Source: Pseudoselenomonas ruminantium (GTDB taxonomy: Bacteria > Bacillota > Negativicutes > Selenomonadales > Selenomonadaceae). From it: a DNA stretch of 9,297 bases. Both the position numbers and the translations under genes were made by a program. The DNA is taken from contig DFHU01000054.1 of the NCBI GenBank assembly GCA_002373045.1, positions 1 through 9,297 on the forward strand. The letters are read 5' to 3'. Each line of letters starts with the position of its first letter. The first letter of the stretch is position 1. The notes beneath the pieces are model-generated. The model ran no database searches, had not been told where the DNA came from, and saw only the letters and a list, made by a program, of their open reading frames with translations. Positions 1-6,559 of the stretch are shown here, piece after piece.

Positions 1-32
1 TCATCTAACCACCGGGCAGATGGCAGAGGATA

Positions 33-950
33 TTAGAACGATAATTCCGTGATGTAATTTTCAGCCGTACAGATAAATTTATAAATGGCTGAATTCTTAT
101 CAATGGCTGCCTGTTGGCGGTAATAGATGCCCATAGGGGCATGGGGGGATTCTTCCCAGGGGAGAAAGACCAGTTCCTTATGGGGGAGAATAAGATGCTC
201 AGGAATCAGAGCAAACCCTGCGCCGGCAAGAGCCAGATTATAGGCTTCGCTGGTGGTGGCACAGATGATGTTGTCCAGCTCGTCATTGACGGGCACGATA
301 TGATGGCCGCGGGAAAAAACATGCTTCAAAAGATAGGGCGGAATATCAATAATCTGGCGGTAAGGCCAGATATCTGCAGAGGAGACGCTTTTTGGGCGTC
401 TCTTTTTGCATTTCTGCGCCAGCGGATGCTGCTTATTTACGACGCAGACAAAGGCGTCTTCGCGGAGTTTTTGAAAGGCAATGTCATCAGCCGTGAATTT
501 TGCATCTTTCATGCCCATGACTAAATCCAGCTGGTGGACGCTCAGGCGGTGCAGGTTGGCATCGGTCTGGTCAAGGGTGAGTTCCGGCACGATATTGGCA
601 TTTTCGGATAAAAGCGGCGTAAGGATTTTGCTAATCAGGCAGTTGGCATGGGAATCGGCATAGCCAATGCGCAGTACGGTGCGTTTTTGCTTATGGAAGG
701 TAGAAATCCATTCTAACGAATGATAATAAAGAGAGAGCATTTGCTGGGCATCGTCTAAGAATTGAAAGCCCACGGGCGTAAGGCTGACGGAACGTGTAGT
801 CCGATTAAAGAGTTTGGCGTTGAGTTCTGTTTCCAGACTTTGAATCTGCCGGGAAACAGCAGGCTGCGACAGGGAAAGCTGTTCAGCGGTCTTGGCGTAA
901 TTCAGGGTTTTGGCCAGCGTGGTAAAACATTCCAGCTGCTGCGTGTTCAT
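33..950 (-). CDS. LysR-family transcriptional regulator
   Basis: A complete 305-residue LysR-type regulator, the usual family length. The N-terminal winged helix-turn-helix spans about residues 3-60 (AEQLSLSQPAVSRQIQSLE at 22-40, then the LFNRTTRSVSLTPVG wing), followed by the linker helix and an effector-binding domain from about residue 92 (LRIGYADSHANCLISKIL). I place the start at the ATG at 950: GAGG lies 8 bases upstream. The in-frame ATG at 956 is only 2 bases from that site, and the one at 1001 has no ribosome binding site. The gene is divergent from the alpha/beta hydrolase, the standard arrangement for a LysR protein controlling its neighbour and itself, so the hydrolase/SnoaL pair is the likely target. 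The effector cannot be told from sequence. It is not close to the truncated LysR at 7336-7974; their effector domains differ. Confidence 0.93.
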   Translation of the reverse strand: MNTQQLECFTTLAKTLNYAKTAEQLSLSQPAVSRQIQSLETELNAKLFNRTTRSVSLTPVGFQFLDDAQQMLSLYYHSLEWISTFHKQKRTVLRIGYADSHANCLISKILTPLLSENANIVPELTLDQTDANLHRLSVHQLDLVMGMKDAKFTADDIAFQKLREDAFVCVVNKQHPLAQKCKKRRPKSVSSADIWPYRQIIDIPPYLLKHVFSRGHHIVPVNDELDNIICATTSEAYNLALAGAGFALIPEHLILPHKELVFLPWEESPHAPMGIYYRQQAAIDKNSAIYKFICTAENYITELSF

Positions 951-971
951 CTTCATCACCTCATTTGTTTC

Positions 972-1000
972 ATGATAACATAATTGATACGTTTTGTGCA
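972..1000 (-). promoter_or_regulatory. Candidate lysR promoter
   Basis: Read on the minus strand, TGCACA (1000-995) and TATCAT (977-972) are separated by 17 bases, giving 4/6 and 5/6 matches to sigma70 boxes. Initiation near 965 would leave a very short leader carrying the GAGG at 962-959. Confidence 0.4.
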
Positions 1001-1021
1001 TAAATAATGAGATAATTGCAT

Positions 1022-1050
1022 TTCACAAAGCGCATGCTGCCTGTTATGAT
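1022..1050 (+). promoter_or_regulatory. Promoter of the hydrolase/SnoaL unit
   Basis: TTCACA (1022-1027, 5/6), a 17-base spacer and TATGAT (1045-1050, 5/6), with an extended -10 TG at 1042-1043. It reads away from lysR. Upstream, ATAATTG occurs twice as a direct repeat (980-986 and 1012-1018), 32 bases or about three helical turns apart; these are plausible contacts for the divergent LysR protein. Confidence 0.6.
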
Positions 1051-1137
1051 GTAGCTGTAAACACAAGAAACAAGGCTTATCGGTCAGCAGTTTGACGCTG
1101 TTATCGGTATAGATGTTTGGAAATTGGAGGGAAAGGC

Positions 1138-1698
1138 ATGAGGAGGAAAAACATTGCATCAGTTTTTGCGGCATTGATGCTGGGGGCTGCTTTGCTTTTG
1201 GGTACTGCACACGGAACCGCAGAGTCAGCCCCGGCTATGCGCTACTTTATGCAGCAGCCGGGAATTTATGCAAGCACCACGCCCTACGGCAACAATGAAA
1301 AAGCCGGCCATTATGTACAGGCCGGCGATGCAAAGATTTACTATGAAGTTTATGGTGAGGGCAAGCCCGTTTTTGTCTTTCATGGTGGCGGTGTAGGTAC
1401 GCCCTATGAAATGGGGCAGCTTATCGACAAGCTGCGTCAAAACTATCAGGTTATAGCGGTGTCTACCCGTGGACATGGACGCTCGGAAATCGGTCACTTG
1501 CCGCTGACCTATGAGCAAAAGGCCAATGATATGCTGGCGGTGATGAAAGCCGTCACGAAAGAGCCTGCGATACTTCTTGGCTTTAGCGATGGTGCTTACA
1601 CGGCTTATAAAGTCGCCTCCATGTACCCTGAGCGCGTGGACAGGGTTATTGCCATCGGCGCCGGTACATTGAAAAAAGGTTTTTCAATGGGGAAATGA
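1138..1698 (+). pseudogene. Exported alpha/beta hydrolase, N-terminal half (frameshifted gene)
   Basis: Start at ATG 1138 with GGAGG (1126-1130) 7 bases upstream; the longer TTG start at 1117 lacks a site. The product begins with a signal peptide (MRRKN, then a hydrophobic run to about residue 23). It then shows alpha/beta-hydrolase landmarks: oxyanion HGGG at 82-85, STRGHGRS at 109-116, and the nucleophile elbow GFSDG at 148-152 (Ser150). The frame closes at TGA 1696-1698 after 186 residues, well before the catalytic Asp and His. These follow in the next frame, at 1695-2078. Adding one T to the TTTTT run at 1680-1684 restores a continuous reading of about 313 residues (GTLKKGFFNGEMKVED across the joint). 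The gene is therefore either a recent one-base-deletion pseudogene or carries a sequencing/assembly error. Export to the cell envelope is inferred; the substrate is unknown. Confidence 0.88.
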
Positions 1699-2078
1699 AG
1701 GTCGAAGATTTAGCCCAAATAGATGCTAAATTTATTGAACAGCAGAAAAAAATCATGCCAGAGCCGGAACGCTATCAGGAATTTTGCACCAACTACATGA
1801 AGTTCTGGAGTCAGATGGAAGTAGGCGAAGACTTCCTAAAGACCATAACGTGTCCGGTACTGCTTATTGCCGGGGATGAGGATGACCATGCGCCAATGGT
1901 CACGATGGTGGAAGCTGAACAATATATCCCAAACGCCAGCCTCTGCATTGTTCCCAAAGCCTGGCATTCCGCGTTTATCGACAATTTCCCCGTAACATGG
2001 ACGGCTATGGAAGGCTTTTTGCAGGCTGACTGGTCAAAATTGACGGGCAGCAGGAAGGTTGCGTATAACAGACGCTGA
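1695..2078 (+). pseudogene. Alpha/beta hydrolase, C-terminal half (frameshifted gene)
   Basis: This frame carries the rest of the hydrolase: the lid helices (YQEFCTNYMKFWSQM), the strand and acid loop PVLLIAGDEDDHAP, where an Asp at residues 61-64 is the catalytic acid, and the catalytic His in PKAWHSAF (His91). It has no signal peptide and no nucleophile, so it cannot work alone as a hydrolase. Its ATG overlaps the stop of the upstream frame (ATGA at 1695-1698), so coupled translation of a separate C-terminal piece is formally possible. I see no good ribosome binding site for it; GGGGAAATG sits too close. The stop is at 2076-2078, and the SnoaL-like gene follows after 21 bases. Confidence 0.85.
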
Positions 2079-2099
2079 TTTAGAAAAGAGGTCGTTATA

Positions 2100-2516
2100 G
2101 TGGAACACAAGGACATTAAACAATTACTTGCCGAATTTGAACGTATGATTAACACTGCCGATGAAAATTTGGCAGCAAAGCTGATTGCCGCAGATGCCAT
2201 TTTTTATGCACCGACCCAGCCGGAGCCTCTGATGGGGCCGAAAGGCTATCTGGCGATTGTGCACATGATGCGGTCAGCGTTTTCGGATGTAAAATGGCAT
2301 TTGGAGGATTGTGTGACGGAACCCGGCAAAATTGCCGTATGCTGGACATGTACGGGAACGCATGATGGTGAGTTCATGGGGCATCCGGCAACCGGCAGAA
2401 AATTCAAGGTACGCTGCATGAACTTTTACGGTATCAGGGAGGGGCAGTTTGTGTCGGATGTTGGCTGCCCGGATATTTTCGGGATACTCATGCAGACAGG
2501 GTTAATGCGTCATTAA
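2100..2516 (+). CDS. SnoaL/NTF2-like small protein
   Basis: A 138-residue protein, typical length for the SnoaL-like (NTF2-fold) group. It starts at GTG 2100 with GAGG (2088-2091) 8 bases upstream. Family features are the N-terminal helix with LLAEFERMINTADENLAAKLIAADAIFYAP (residues 9-38), then GPKGYLAIVHMMRSAFSDVKWHLEDCVTE and the beta-rich end with VCWTCTGTHDGEFMGHPATGRKFKVRCMNFYGIREGQ. The GxHxGxFMGxPATG(R/K) stretch is characteristic of ester-cyclase/SnoaL-like proteins. Such folds bind small hydrophobic ligands in a cone-shaped pocket; some are isomerases or cyclases, many have no known activity. It has no signal peptide, so it is presumably cytoplasmic. It lies 21 bases after the broken hydrolase and shares its promoter and terminator, suggesting a joint role in turnover of a small organic compound. 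Confidence 0.85.
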   Translation: MEHKDIKQLLAEFERMINTADENLAAKLIAADAIFYAPTQPEPLMGPKGYLAIVHMMRSAFSDVKWHLEDCVTEPGKIAVCWTCTGTHDGEFMGHPATGRKFKVRCMNFYGIREGQFVSDVGCPDIFGILMQTGLMRH

Positions 2517-2539
2517 ACGTATAATAAAATAGGCGTATT

Positions 2540-2573
2540 GCTTATTTGGTCAGGGATGAAGATGACCATGCGC
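2540..2573 (+). repeat. Relic duplicate of the hydrolase acid-loop region
   Basis: Positions 2553-2573 match 1873-1893, inside the hydrolase gene, at 20 of 21 bases (mismatch 1880/2560). The shared GCTTATT just upstream (1862-1868 and 2540-2546) lies two bases closer in the hydrolase copy. Read in one frame the relic still encodes DEDDHA. It has no open frame around it and looks like the remnant of a second hydrolase copy. Confidence 0.6.
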
Positions 2574-2598
2574 TGTGATTCGTCACAGCGTCTTTTTT
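2571..2598 (+). terminator. Rho-independent terminator with UUCG loop
   Basis: A perfect 8-bp stem, CGCTGTGA (2571-2578) with TCACAGCG (2583-2590), is closed by a TTCG tetraloop. It is followed by TC and six T (2591-2598). It ends the hydrolase/SnoaL unit 55 bases after the SnoaL stop. Confidence 0.9.
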
Positions 2599-2629
2599 GT
2601 ATCTGAAATGGTCTTAGTGATGAAAAATG

Positions 2630-2638
2630 TGATATAAT
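2630..2638 (+). promoter_or_regulatory. Extended -10 promoter of the ATPase gene
   Basis: TGA followed by TATAAT (2633-2638) is a full extended -10 element. No good -35 box lies 16-18 bases upstream, as is usual for this promoter type. It sits just after the terminator and 58 bases before the chosen start. A 12-base direct repeat, GAATTTTGTGAT, follows at 2654-2665 and 2686-2697. Confidence 0.6.
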
Positions 2639-2695
2639 ACAGTATATACCTATGAATTTTGTGATTTTACGCTTAAAAACATGGAGAATTTTGTG

Positions 2696-4048
2696 ATGAA
2701 CCGACTAAGACGAAAAATAGATGCTATTCTCGTGGAATGGTCATTAAATAAGGAGCGTATGCCGCTTATCATCAAGGGAGCACGGCAAATAGGCAAGACA
2801 GAGGCAATAAGCCACTTTGCTGATAAGCACTATCAGAATGTCGTTGCCATAAACTTTGTTCTGCAAAAGGAATACCGTAGTATATTCGATGATGGTTATG
2901 AAGTGGAGGCTATTTTGCGGAACATTTCTTTCTTGAATCCTGCTCTGAAAATGGAACCGGGCAATACGTTGATTTTCTTTGATGAACTTCAGGCCTGTCC
3001 GGATTGTGCTACCAGCCTGAAGGCTTTTAAGTTAGATGGAAGATATGATGTCATTTGTTCCGGCTCCCTTATGGGCATCAGCTATCAGGAGATTGAATCC
3101 AATAGCGTAGGCTATAAGGAGAATGTCACGATGTATCCGCTGGATTTTGAAGAATATTTGTGGGGCAAGGGATATTCGGATGAACAGGTGGAAATACTAT
3201 ATCAGCACATGAGGGAATTAAAACCGCTTCCCAGTACAGCTATGTCTGTATTGCGTGAAGCCTTCCGTGAGTATCTGATTCTTGGCGGCATGCCAGCGGT
3301 AGTGTGGTCGTTCATCCAGAAAGGTAATTACAGCGGAACACTGGCACTTCAAAAGCAGCTGCTTTTAGACTACGAGGAAGATATTACAAAGTATGCCCAA
3401 GGGTTAGAGCAGACGAAGATACTGAACGTATATCGTAAGATTCCTGTATTTCTGGGCAAGGATAACAAGAAATTTCAGATTTCCAAGGTCGCTCATGGAG
3501 CTAGAAGCCGTGAATATGTTGGCGTATCTGACTGGCTGAAGAATGCAGGTATTGTCAATATCTGTTATTGCTTGGAGCACCCTGAATTACCGTTGAAGGG
3601 AAACTATGACCCGGACAATTATCGAATGTACTATGGAGACACGGGGCTGCTTATTGCTTCGCTGGATGATGAAGCTCAGGCAGATTTACGCCAAAACAAA
3701 AACTTTGAGGTCTATAAGGGAGCTTTATTTGAAAACATTGTGGCGCAGATGCTGGTTGCACAAGGTTATGGGCTATATTTTTTCCGCAACCGAACGGCTA
3801 CGCTGGAAATGGATTTCTTTATCCGTGATGCGGAATCTTTGATTCCTGTGGAGGTCAAGGCAAAGAACGGGGCAGCCAAATCTCTGAACGCCTTGATTGA
3901 TAATACTGCCTATCCAGATATTCAGCGTGGGATAAAACTAGGCGATACGAATATTGGCTGTAATGACAAGTTCATAACTTTCCCGTATGCACTAACATTC
4001 TTATTGAAGCGTTGGATTATGGAACGAATACAAAGAGCAAATAGTTAA
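2696..4048 (+). CDS. AAA ATPase with DUF4143 domain
   Basis: A 450-residue protein starting at ATG 2696, with GGAG (2683-2686) 9 bases upstream; the in-frame ATG at 2681 has no site. It has an N-terminal AAA_14 P-loop domain with Walker A GARQIGKT (28-35), Walker B LIFFDE (92-97) and a sensor-1-like strand DVICSGSLMG (118-127). The middle shows FEEYLW and the EYLILGGMPAVV motif. A C-terminal DUF4143 domain includes YYGDTGLLIASL and a PD-(D/E)XK-like signature, EMDFFIRD followed by IPVEVKAKN. Proteins of this build are common and patchily distributed in gut bacteria and archaea; their cellular role is not established. The gene stands alone, with its own promoter, between unrelated operons, and appears more AT-rich than its neighbours by eye. 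That fits an accessory gene gained by transfer. Whether the EVK motif has nuclease activity is unknown. Confidence 0.93.
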   Translation: MNRLRRKIDAILVEWSLNKERMPLIIKGARQIGKTEAISHFADKHYQNVVAINFVLQKEYRSIFDDGYEVEAILRNISFLNPALKMEPGNTLIFFDELQACPDCATSLKAFKLDGRYDVICSGSLMGISYQEIESNSVGYKENVTMYPLDFEEYLWGKGYSDEQVEILYQHMRELKPLPSTAMSVLREAFREYLILGGMPAVVWSFIQKGNYSGTLALQKQLLLDYEEDITKYAQGLEQTKILNVYRKIPVFLGKDNKKFQISKVAHGARSREYVGVSDWLKNAGIVNICYCLEHPELPLKGNYDPDNYRMYYGDTGLLIASLDDEAQADLRQNKNFEVYKGALFENIVAQMLVAQGYGLYFFRNRTATLEMDFFIRDAESLIPVEVKAKNGAAKSLNALIDNTAYPDIQRGIKLGDTNIGCNDKFITFPYALTFLLKRWIMERIQRANS

Positions 4049-4110
4049 TCTCAGAAGATAAAAAAGCGCAAAGCCTCAAATCTTGGTACAATAGGAGTGC
4101 AAACAAATCA

Positions 4111-5202
4111 TTATCTGAGTTTTTTGAGGTAGTCCGTGATTTTCTGCCTTGCAGCCGGAATATCGCTGCTGTAGATATCCAAATAGTTTTCTGGGATTTT
4201 GGCCTGTGTTGCTTTCTGAACTGCCTCCAGGCTTTCGCCCGTGCCGCCGCCTCCGTGGGTCACAATAGGCACCAGTATCTTACCTGTCCAATCGTATTGC
4301 TTCAGGAATCCTTCTACGGGCATTGGCAGCGTATTCCACCAAAGTGGGTAAACAAGAAAAATCACATCGTAATTTTCCATCTGCGGCAAAGGTCTTTTTA
4401 ATGTGGGGGCTTTGCCGCTTTCCAGTTCCCGTTTTCCCTCCTTGGTGGTCTCGCCATAGTCGGCGGGATAGTTTTTTTCTGTTTGAATGGCGAAAATATC
4501 GCCGCCTGCCGCATCCTGCACCATATAGGCAATCATCTCGGCGTTGCCGATGATTTCATGTCTATCCTTCATAATGGAGGCCCCGGATACAGCATCTACA
4601 TCGGACGGGAAATTCGTATTGCCCACACGGCTGAAATATACTGTCAGTACACGTCCGGGAATCGAAACCTTGTCTCCGGCAATAACGGCATTTCTTTCTA
4701 CATATACCTGATGATACCAACGGTCAAGGTAGGGCATACCGAAAATTCCGACTGCTGCCAGCACGAACGCCGTTCCTGCCAGACCGAAAAACACTTTTCC
4801 GTGTATATATCGTCTGGCATGAAGCAGCAGATGGACAAACAGCAGAACCAATGCACCGATGGCTGCGCCTAGATGAATGGAACGCAAGTTCCATGTACTT
4901 TCCAACCGGAACCACGGAAACAGATCCCGGGACAGCGCCATTCCCGATAAGACGAGAAGGACGAGGCTCACAGCGAAAAGGATAATGCTAATATTGTTCG
5001 CCAAGCGCAAGGGAGGATATGTACCGTCAAGTAAATGCGTATAGAAATAACGATTCTTGATATTGTGCAGAACAGTCAAGGCGATAAACAGACAGCCAAG
5101 CAGTTCATGTACCGGATGTGGCAGGAACATCCCACCCAGTTCCGCAAAGAACAGGCACAGTAAAATGATGTCCAGTAATTTTTTAGCAGTTGTTTTTCTC
5201 AT
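4111..5202 (-). CDS. Membrane DUF4405-flavodoxin fusion protein
   Basis: A 363-residue two-part protein. Residues 1-160 form a cytochrome b-like membrane domain (DUF4405 type) with hydrophobic segments at about 9-27, 32-49, 68-90, 107-128 and 136-157. Histidines in or beside them (His29, His32, His46, His110, His124, His128) could ligate heme. Residues 185-363 are a flavodoxin_4-type domain: FMN phosphate loop SRVGNT (191-196), the group's DVDAVSGAS insert (201-209), the YPLWWNTLPMPVEGFL loop (285-300) and the isoalloxazine-side THGGGGTGES loop (315-324). It probably passes electrons between membrane heme and FMN; the partner is unknown. ATG 5202 has GAGG 5 bases upstream, and only 7 bases separate it from the hxlR stop, so the two are co-transcribed. 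Topology is odd: a positively charged N-terminus inside plus five segments would put the flavodoxin outside the membrane. Confidence 0.85.
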   Translation of the reverse strand: MRKTTAKKLLDIILLCLFFAELGGMFLPHPVHELLGCLFIALTVLHNIKNRYFYTHLLDGTYPPLRLANNISIILFAVSLVLLVLSGMALSRDLFPWFRLESTWNLRSIHLGAAIGALVLLFVHLLLHARRYIHGKVFFGLAGTAFVLAAVGIFGMPYLDRWYHQVYVERNAVIAGDKVSIPGRVLTVYFSRVGNTNFPSDVDAVSGASIMKDRHEIIGNAEMIAYMVQDAAGGDIFAIQTEKNYPADYGETTKEGKRELESGKAPTLKRPLPQMENYDVIFLVYPLWWNTLPMPVEGFLKQYDWTGKILVPIVTHGGGGTGESLEAVQKATQAKIPENYLDIYSSDIPAARQKITDYLKKLR

Positions 5203-5209
5203 GGCAGCC

Positions 5210-5548
5210 TCACTTTGCTGGGCGATTTTCGTTGCCCCAATCGCACAGTTTGTCTAGTACCTGTACCAGCGAATGGCCTCGCTCGGTCAAGGAATATTCT
5301 ACCTTCGGCGGCATTTGGTCATAGACATAACGCTGAATCAGTCCGTCTGACTCCAACTCTTTGAGCTTCTGGCTGAGTGTCTTGTCTGCCACTTTTTTCA
5401 GATAGCGTCGCATATCATTGAAGCGGACAGGCTCATATTCCATGAGACAATACAGAATAACGGGCTTGTACTTTCCGGCAATGAGCGACAGCGTATAGCT
5501 GTAGCCTGTTGTCTCAAAGTCCGCATCTTCAATTCTTTTCTTCTCCAT
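5210..5548 (-). CDS. HxlR-family transcriptional regulator
   Basis: A 112-residue winged-helix regulator. The family core runs GYSYTLSLIAGKYKPVILYCL (15-35), FNDMRRYLKKVADKTLSQKLKELESDGLI (43-71, with the recognition helix in the second half), then the wing and YSLTERGHSL (85-94). Many HxlR proteins of the YodB/HypR type sense quinones, aldehydes or disulfide stress through an N-terminal Cys. Here that region reads GYSYTLS with no Cys; the only cysteines are Cys34 and Cys102, so the sensing chemistry may differ. ATG 5548 has GGAGG 6 bases upstream. It is the first gene of a two-gene operon with the DUF4405-flavodoxin gene and is divergent from the FMN reductase at 5660. It likely represses one or both transcripts. 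Confidence 0.92.
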   Translation of the reverse strand: MEKKRIEDADFETTGYSYTLSLIAGKYKPVILYCLMEYEPVRFNDMRRYLKKVADKTLSQKLKELESDGLIQRYVYDQMPPKVEYSLTERGHSLVQVLDKLCDWGNENRPAK

Positions 5549-5563
5549 AGCTTACCTCCAAGT

Positions 5564-5590
5564 AAGTACCTTTCAAAAAAATCAGTACTT
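5564..5590. promoter_or_regulatory. Candidate HxlR operator (dyad)
   Basis: AAGTAC (5564-5569) and GTACTT (5585-5590) form a perfect inverted repeat with a 15-base spacer. The right half overlaps the -35 of the reductase promoter and the left half lies in the hxlR leader, so a bound dimer could control both directions. It fits an HxlR operator by position; no binding data are available. Confidence 0.55.
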
Positions 5591-5616
5591 GATTTAAGAT
5601 TCCTTAGTCGTATAAT
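5589..5616 (+). promoter_or_regulatory. Promoter of the FMN reductase gene
   Basis: TTGATT (5589-5594, 4/6), a 16-base spacer and a perfect TATAAT (5611-5616). Initiation near 5623 would leave a leader of about 37 bases to ATG 5660. Confidence 0.7.
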
Positions 5617-5640
5617 AAAATAAGTAGAAGGAAATGTCAA
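5612..5640 (-). promoter_or_regulatory. Promoter of the hxlR operon
   Basis: Read on the minus strand, a perfect TTGACA (5640-5635), a 17-base spacer and TATTAT (5617-5612, 5/6). Its -10 overlaps the opposing reductase -10 (5611-5616) by five bases. The expected leader of about 55 bases contains the dyad at 5590-5564. Confidence 0.75.
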
Positions 5641-5659
5641 TCAAAAGGAGAGCGAGAAC

Positions 5660-6223
5660 ATGAGCAAGAAAATTGTGATTTTGAACGGAAGCCCGCGTCC
5701 CAAAGGAAACACTTCGGCCTTAGTGGAGGAATTTAAGCGGGGGGCAGAAGAAGCAGGTTGTACGGTGACGGCTTTTGTGCTGGACAAGATGGAAATCCAC
5801 GGCTGCAAGGGATGCTTTGGCGGCGGTAAAAATCCCGACAGTCCTTGTGTGCAGAAAGATGACATGGACAAGATTTATCCTGCCTATCGTGAGGCAGATG
5901 TAGTGGTGCTGGCATCGCCCCTATACTACTGGAATCTCAGCGGACAGCTCCGCACCGCTTTTGACCGTTTGTTTGCGGTGGCAGAGTGCGACCCCAATTA
6001 TAGGAATCCCAAGAAGGATTCTGTCCTCCTCATGGCAGCGGAGGGGTATGGTTTCGATGATGCTCTTGGATATTATCAGAACCTTATGAAACATCTCGGC
6101 TGGAAGGAACTCGGCCATGTGCTGGCCGGGGGTGTCATGAAGGTCGGCGACATCAAGGAGCGCAAGGAATTGAAGGAAGCATACGAGCTTGGCAAGTCTG
6201 TGGCTGCAGGAAATGGTCTTTGA
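5660..6223 (+). CDS. Flavodoxin-fold NAD(P)H:FMN reductase family protein
   Basis: A 187-residue flavoprotein. FMN phosphate loop GSPRPKGNTSAL (10-21), the second FMN loop ASPLYYWNLSGQLRTAFDRL (85-104) and a Cys-rich insert GCKGCFGGGKNPDSPCVQKDDMD (48-70, with Cys49, Cys52 and Cys63) match the NADPH-dependent FMN reductase / iron-sulfur-flavoprotein-like group. That group often reduces quinones, nitro or azo compounds, or supplies reduced flavin. Whether the three cysteines bind a metal is unclear; the four-Cys compact motif of true iron-sulfur flavoproteins is not complete. It is soluble, with no signal sequence. ATG 5660 has AAGGAG (5645-5650) 9 bases upstream. Divergence from hxlR over a shared promoter region suggests induction by the stress that HxlR senses. 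Confidence 0.92.
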   Translation: MSKKIVILNGSPRPKGNTSALVEEFKRGAEEAGCTVTAFVLDKMEIHGCKGCFGGGKNPDSPCVQKDDMDKIYPAYREADVVVLASPLYYWNLSGQLRTAFDRLFAVAECDPNYRNPKKDSVLLMAAEGYGFDDALGYYQNLMKHLGWKELGHVLAGGVMKVGDIKERKELKEAYELGKSVAAGNGL

Positions 6224-6317
6224 AGGGCGGTAATGGGACAAGTGTATCGTTATTTGTTCTGGGGGAAATACGCAGGGATTTCCATTTATCGAAGATTAGG
6301 CGGTTAGCAGTTTTTAT

Positions 6318-6554
6318 TTACTTTGCTTTACAAATGCTGTCCATCCAATTAAACAGTTCCGGCAGGTCATAGTCACCGGCATGGCCGCGATTCCAGGGGG
6401 AATAGAAGTTCACATCTACGCCGCTGTTTTGCAGTTTCAGCGCCAGAATAGCTGGAATCGCAAGTGCCGTGTCGCGGTCAATAGCGCCATGGCGAATGCG
6501 GAAGTGTTTGGCAGTTACGGCTTTGCCGTTGCCGATAAAATTCATGGGGTTCAT
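6318..6554 (-). pseudogene. Tannase-like esterase, C-terminal fragment
   Basis: The frame reads MNPMNFIGNGKAVTAKH at its start, RHGAIDRDTALAIPAILALKLQ in the middle and SPWNRGHAGDYDLPELFNWMDSIC at the end. In subtype-B tannase-like alpha/beta hydrolases RHGxxDRD holds the catalytic Asp and HxGDYD the catalytic His. The natural C-terminus is present. It is separated from the next fragment by a stop and a frame change (5 bases between ATG 6554 and TAA 6562-6560). About a hundred residues that normally lie between these parts are missing, so this is a deletion, not a mere frameshift. The ATG at 6554 is an internal methionine, not a real start. Confidence 0.8.
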
Positions 6555-6559
6555 GAGTT

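Noticed and set aside
114..983. Plus-strand open frames opposite lysR (114-524, 481-663, 762-983)
   Set aside because: They are shadows of a well-supported LysR gene, without ribosome sites or family motifs.
1672..1686. Programmed -1 frameshifting in the hydrolase
   Set aside because: In the zero frame the codons are TTG AAA AAA GGT TTT TCA, which do not give an X XXY YYZ slippery site, and I see no clear downstream stimulatory stem; a one-base loss explains it better.
4050..4119. Shared terminator between the convergent ATPase and flavodoxin-fusion genes
   Set aside because: CTCAG...CTGAG arms are about 60 bases apart and imperfect, and one arm is the coding end of the minus gene; the T-run after it is coding sequence.
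6264..6283. Hairpin GGAAAT/ATTTCC after the FMN reductase as a terminator
   Set aside because: A 6-bp AT-rich stem with an 8-base loop and no T-run; too weak to call.
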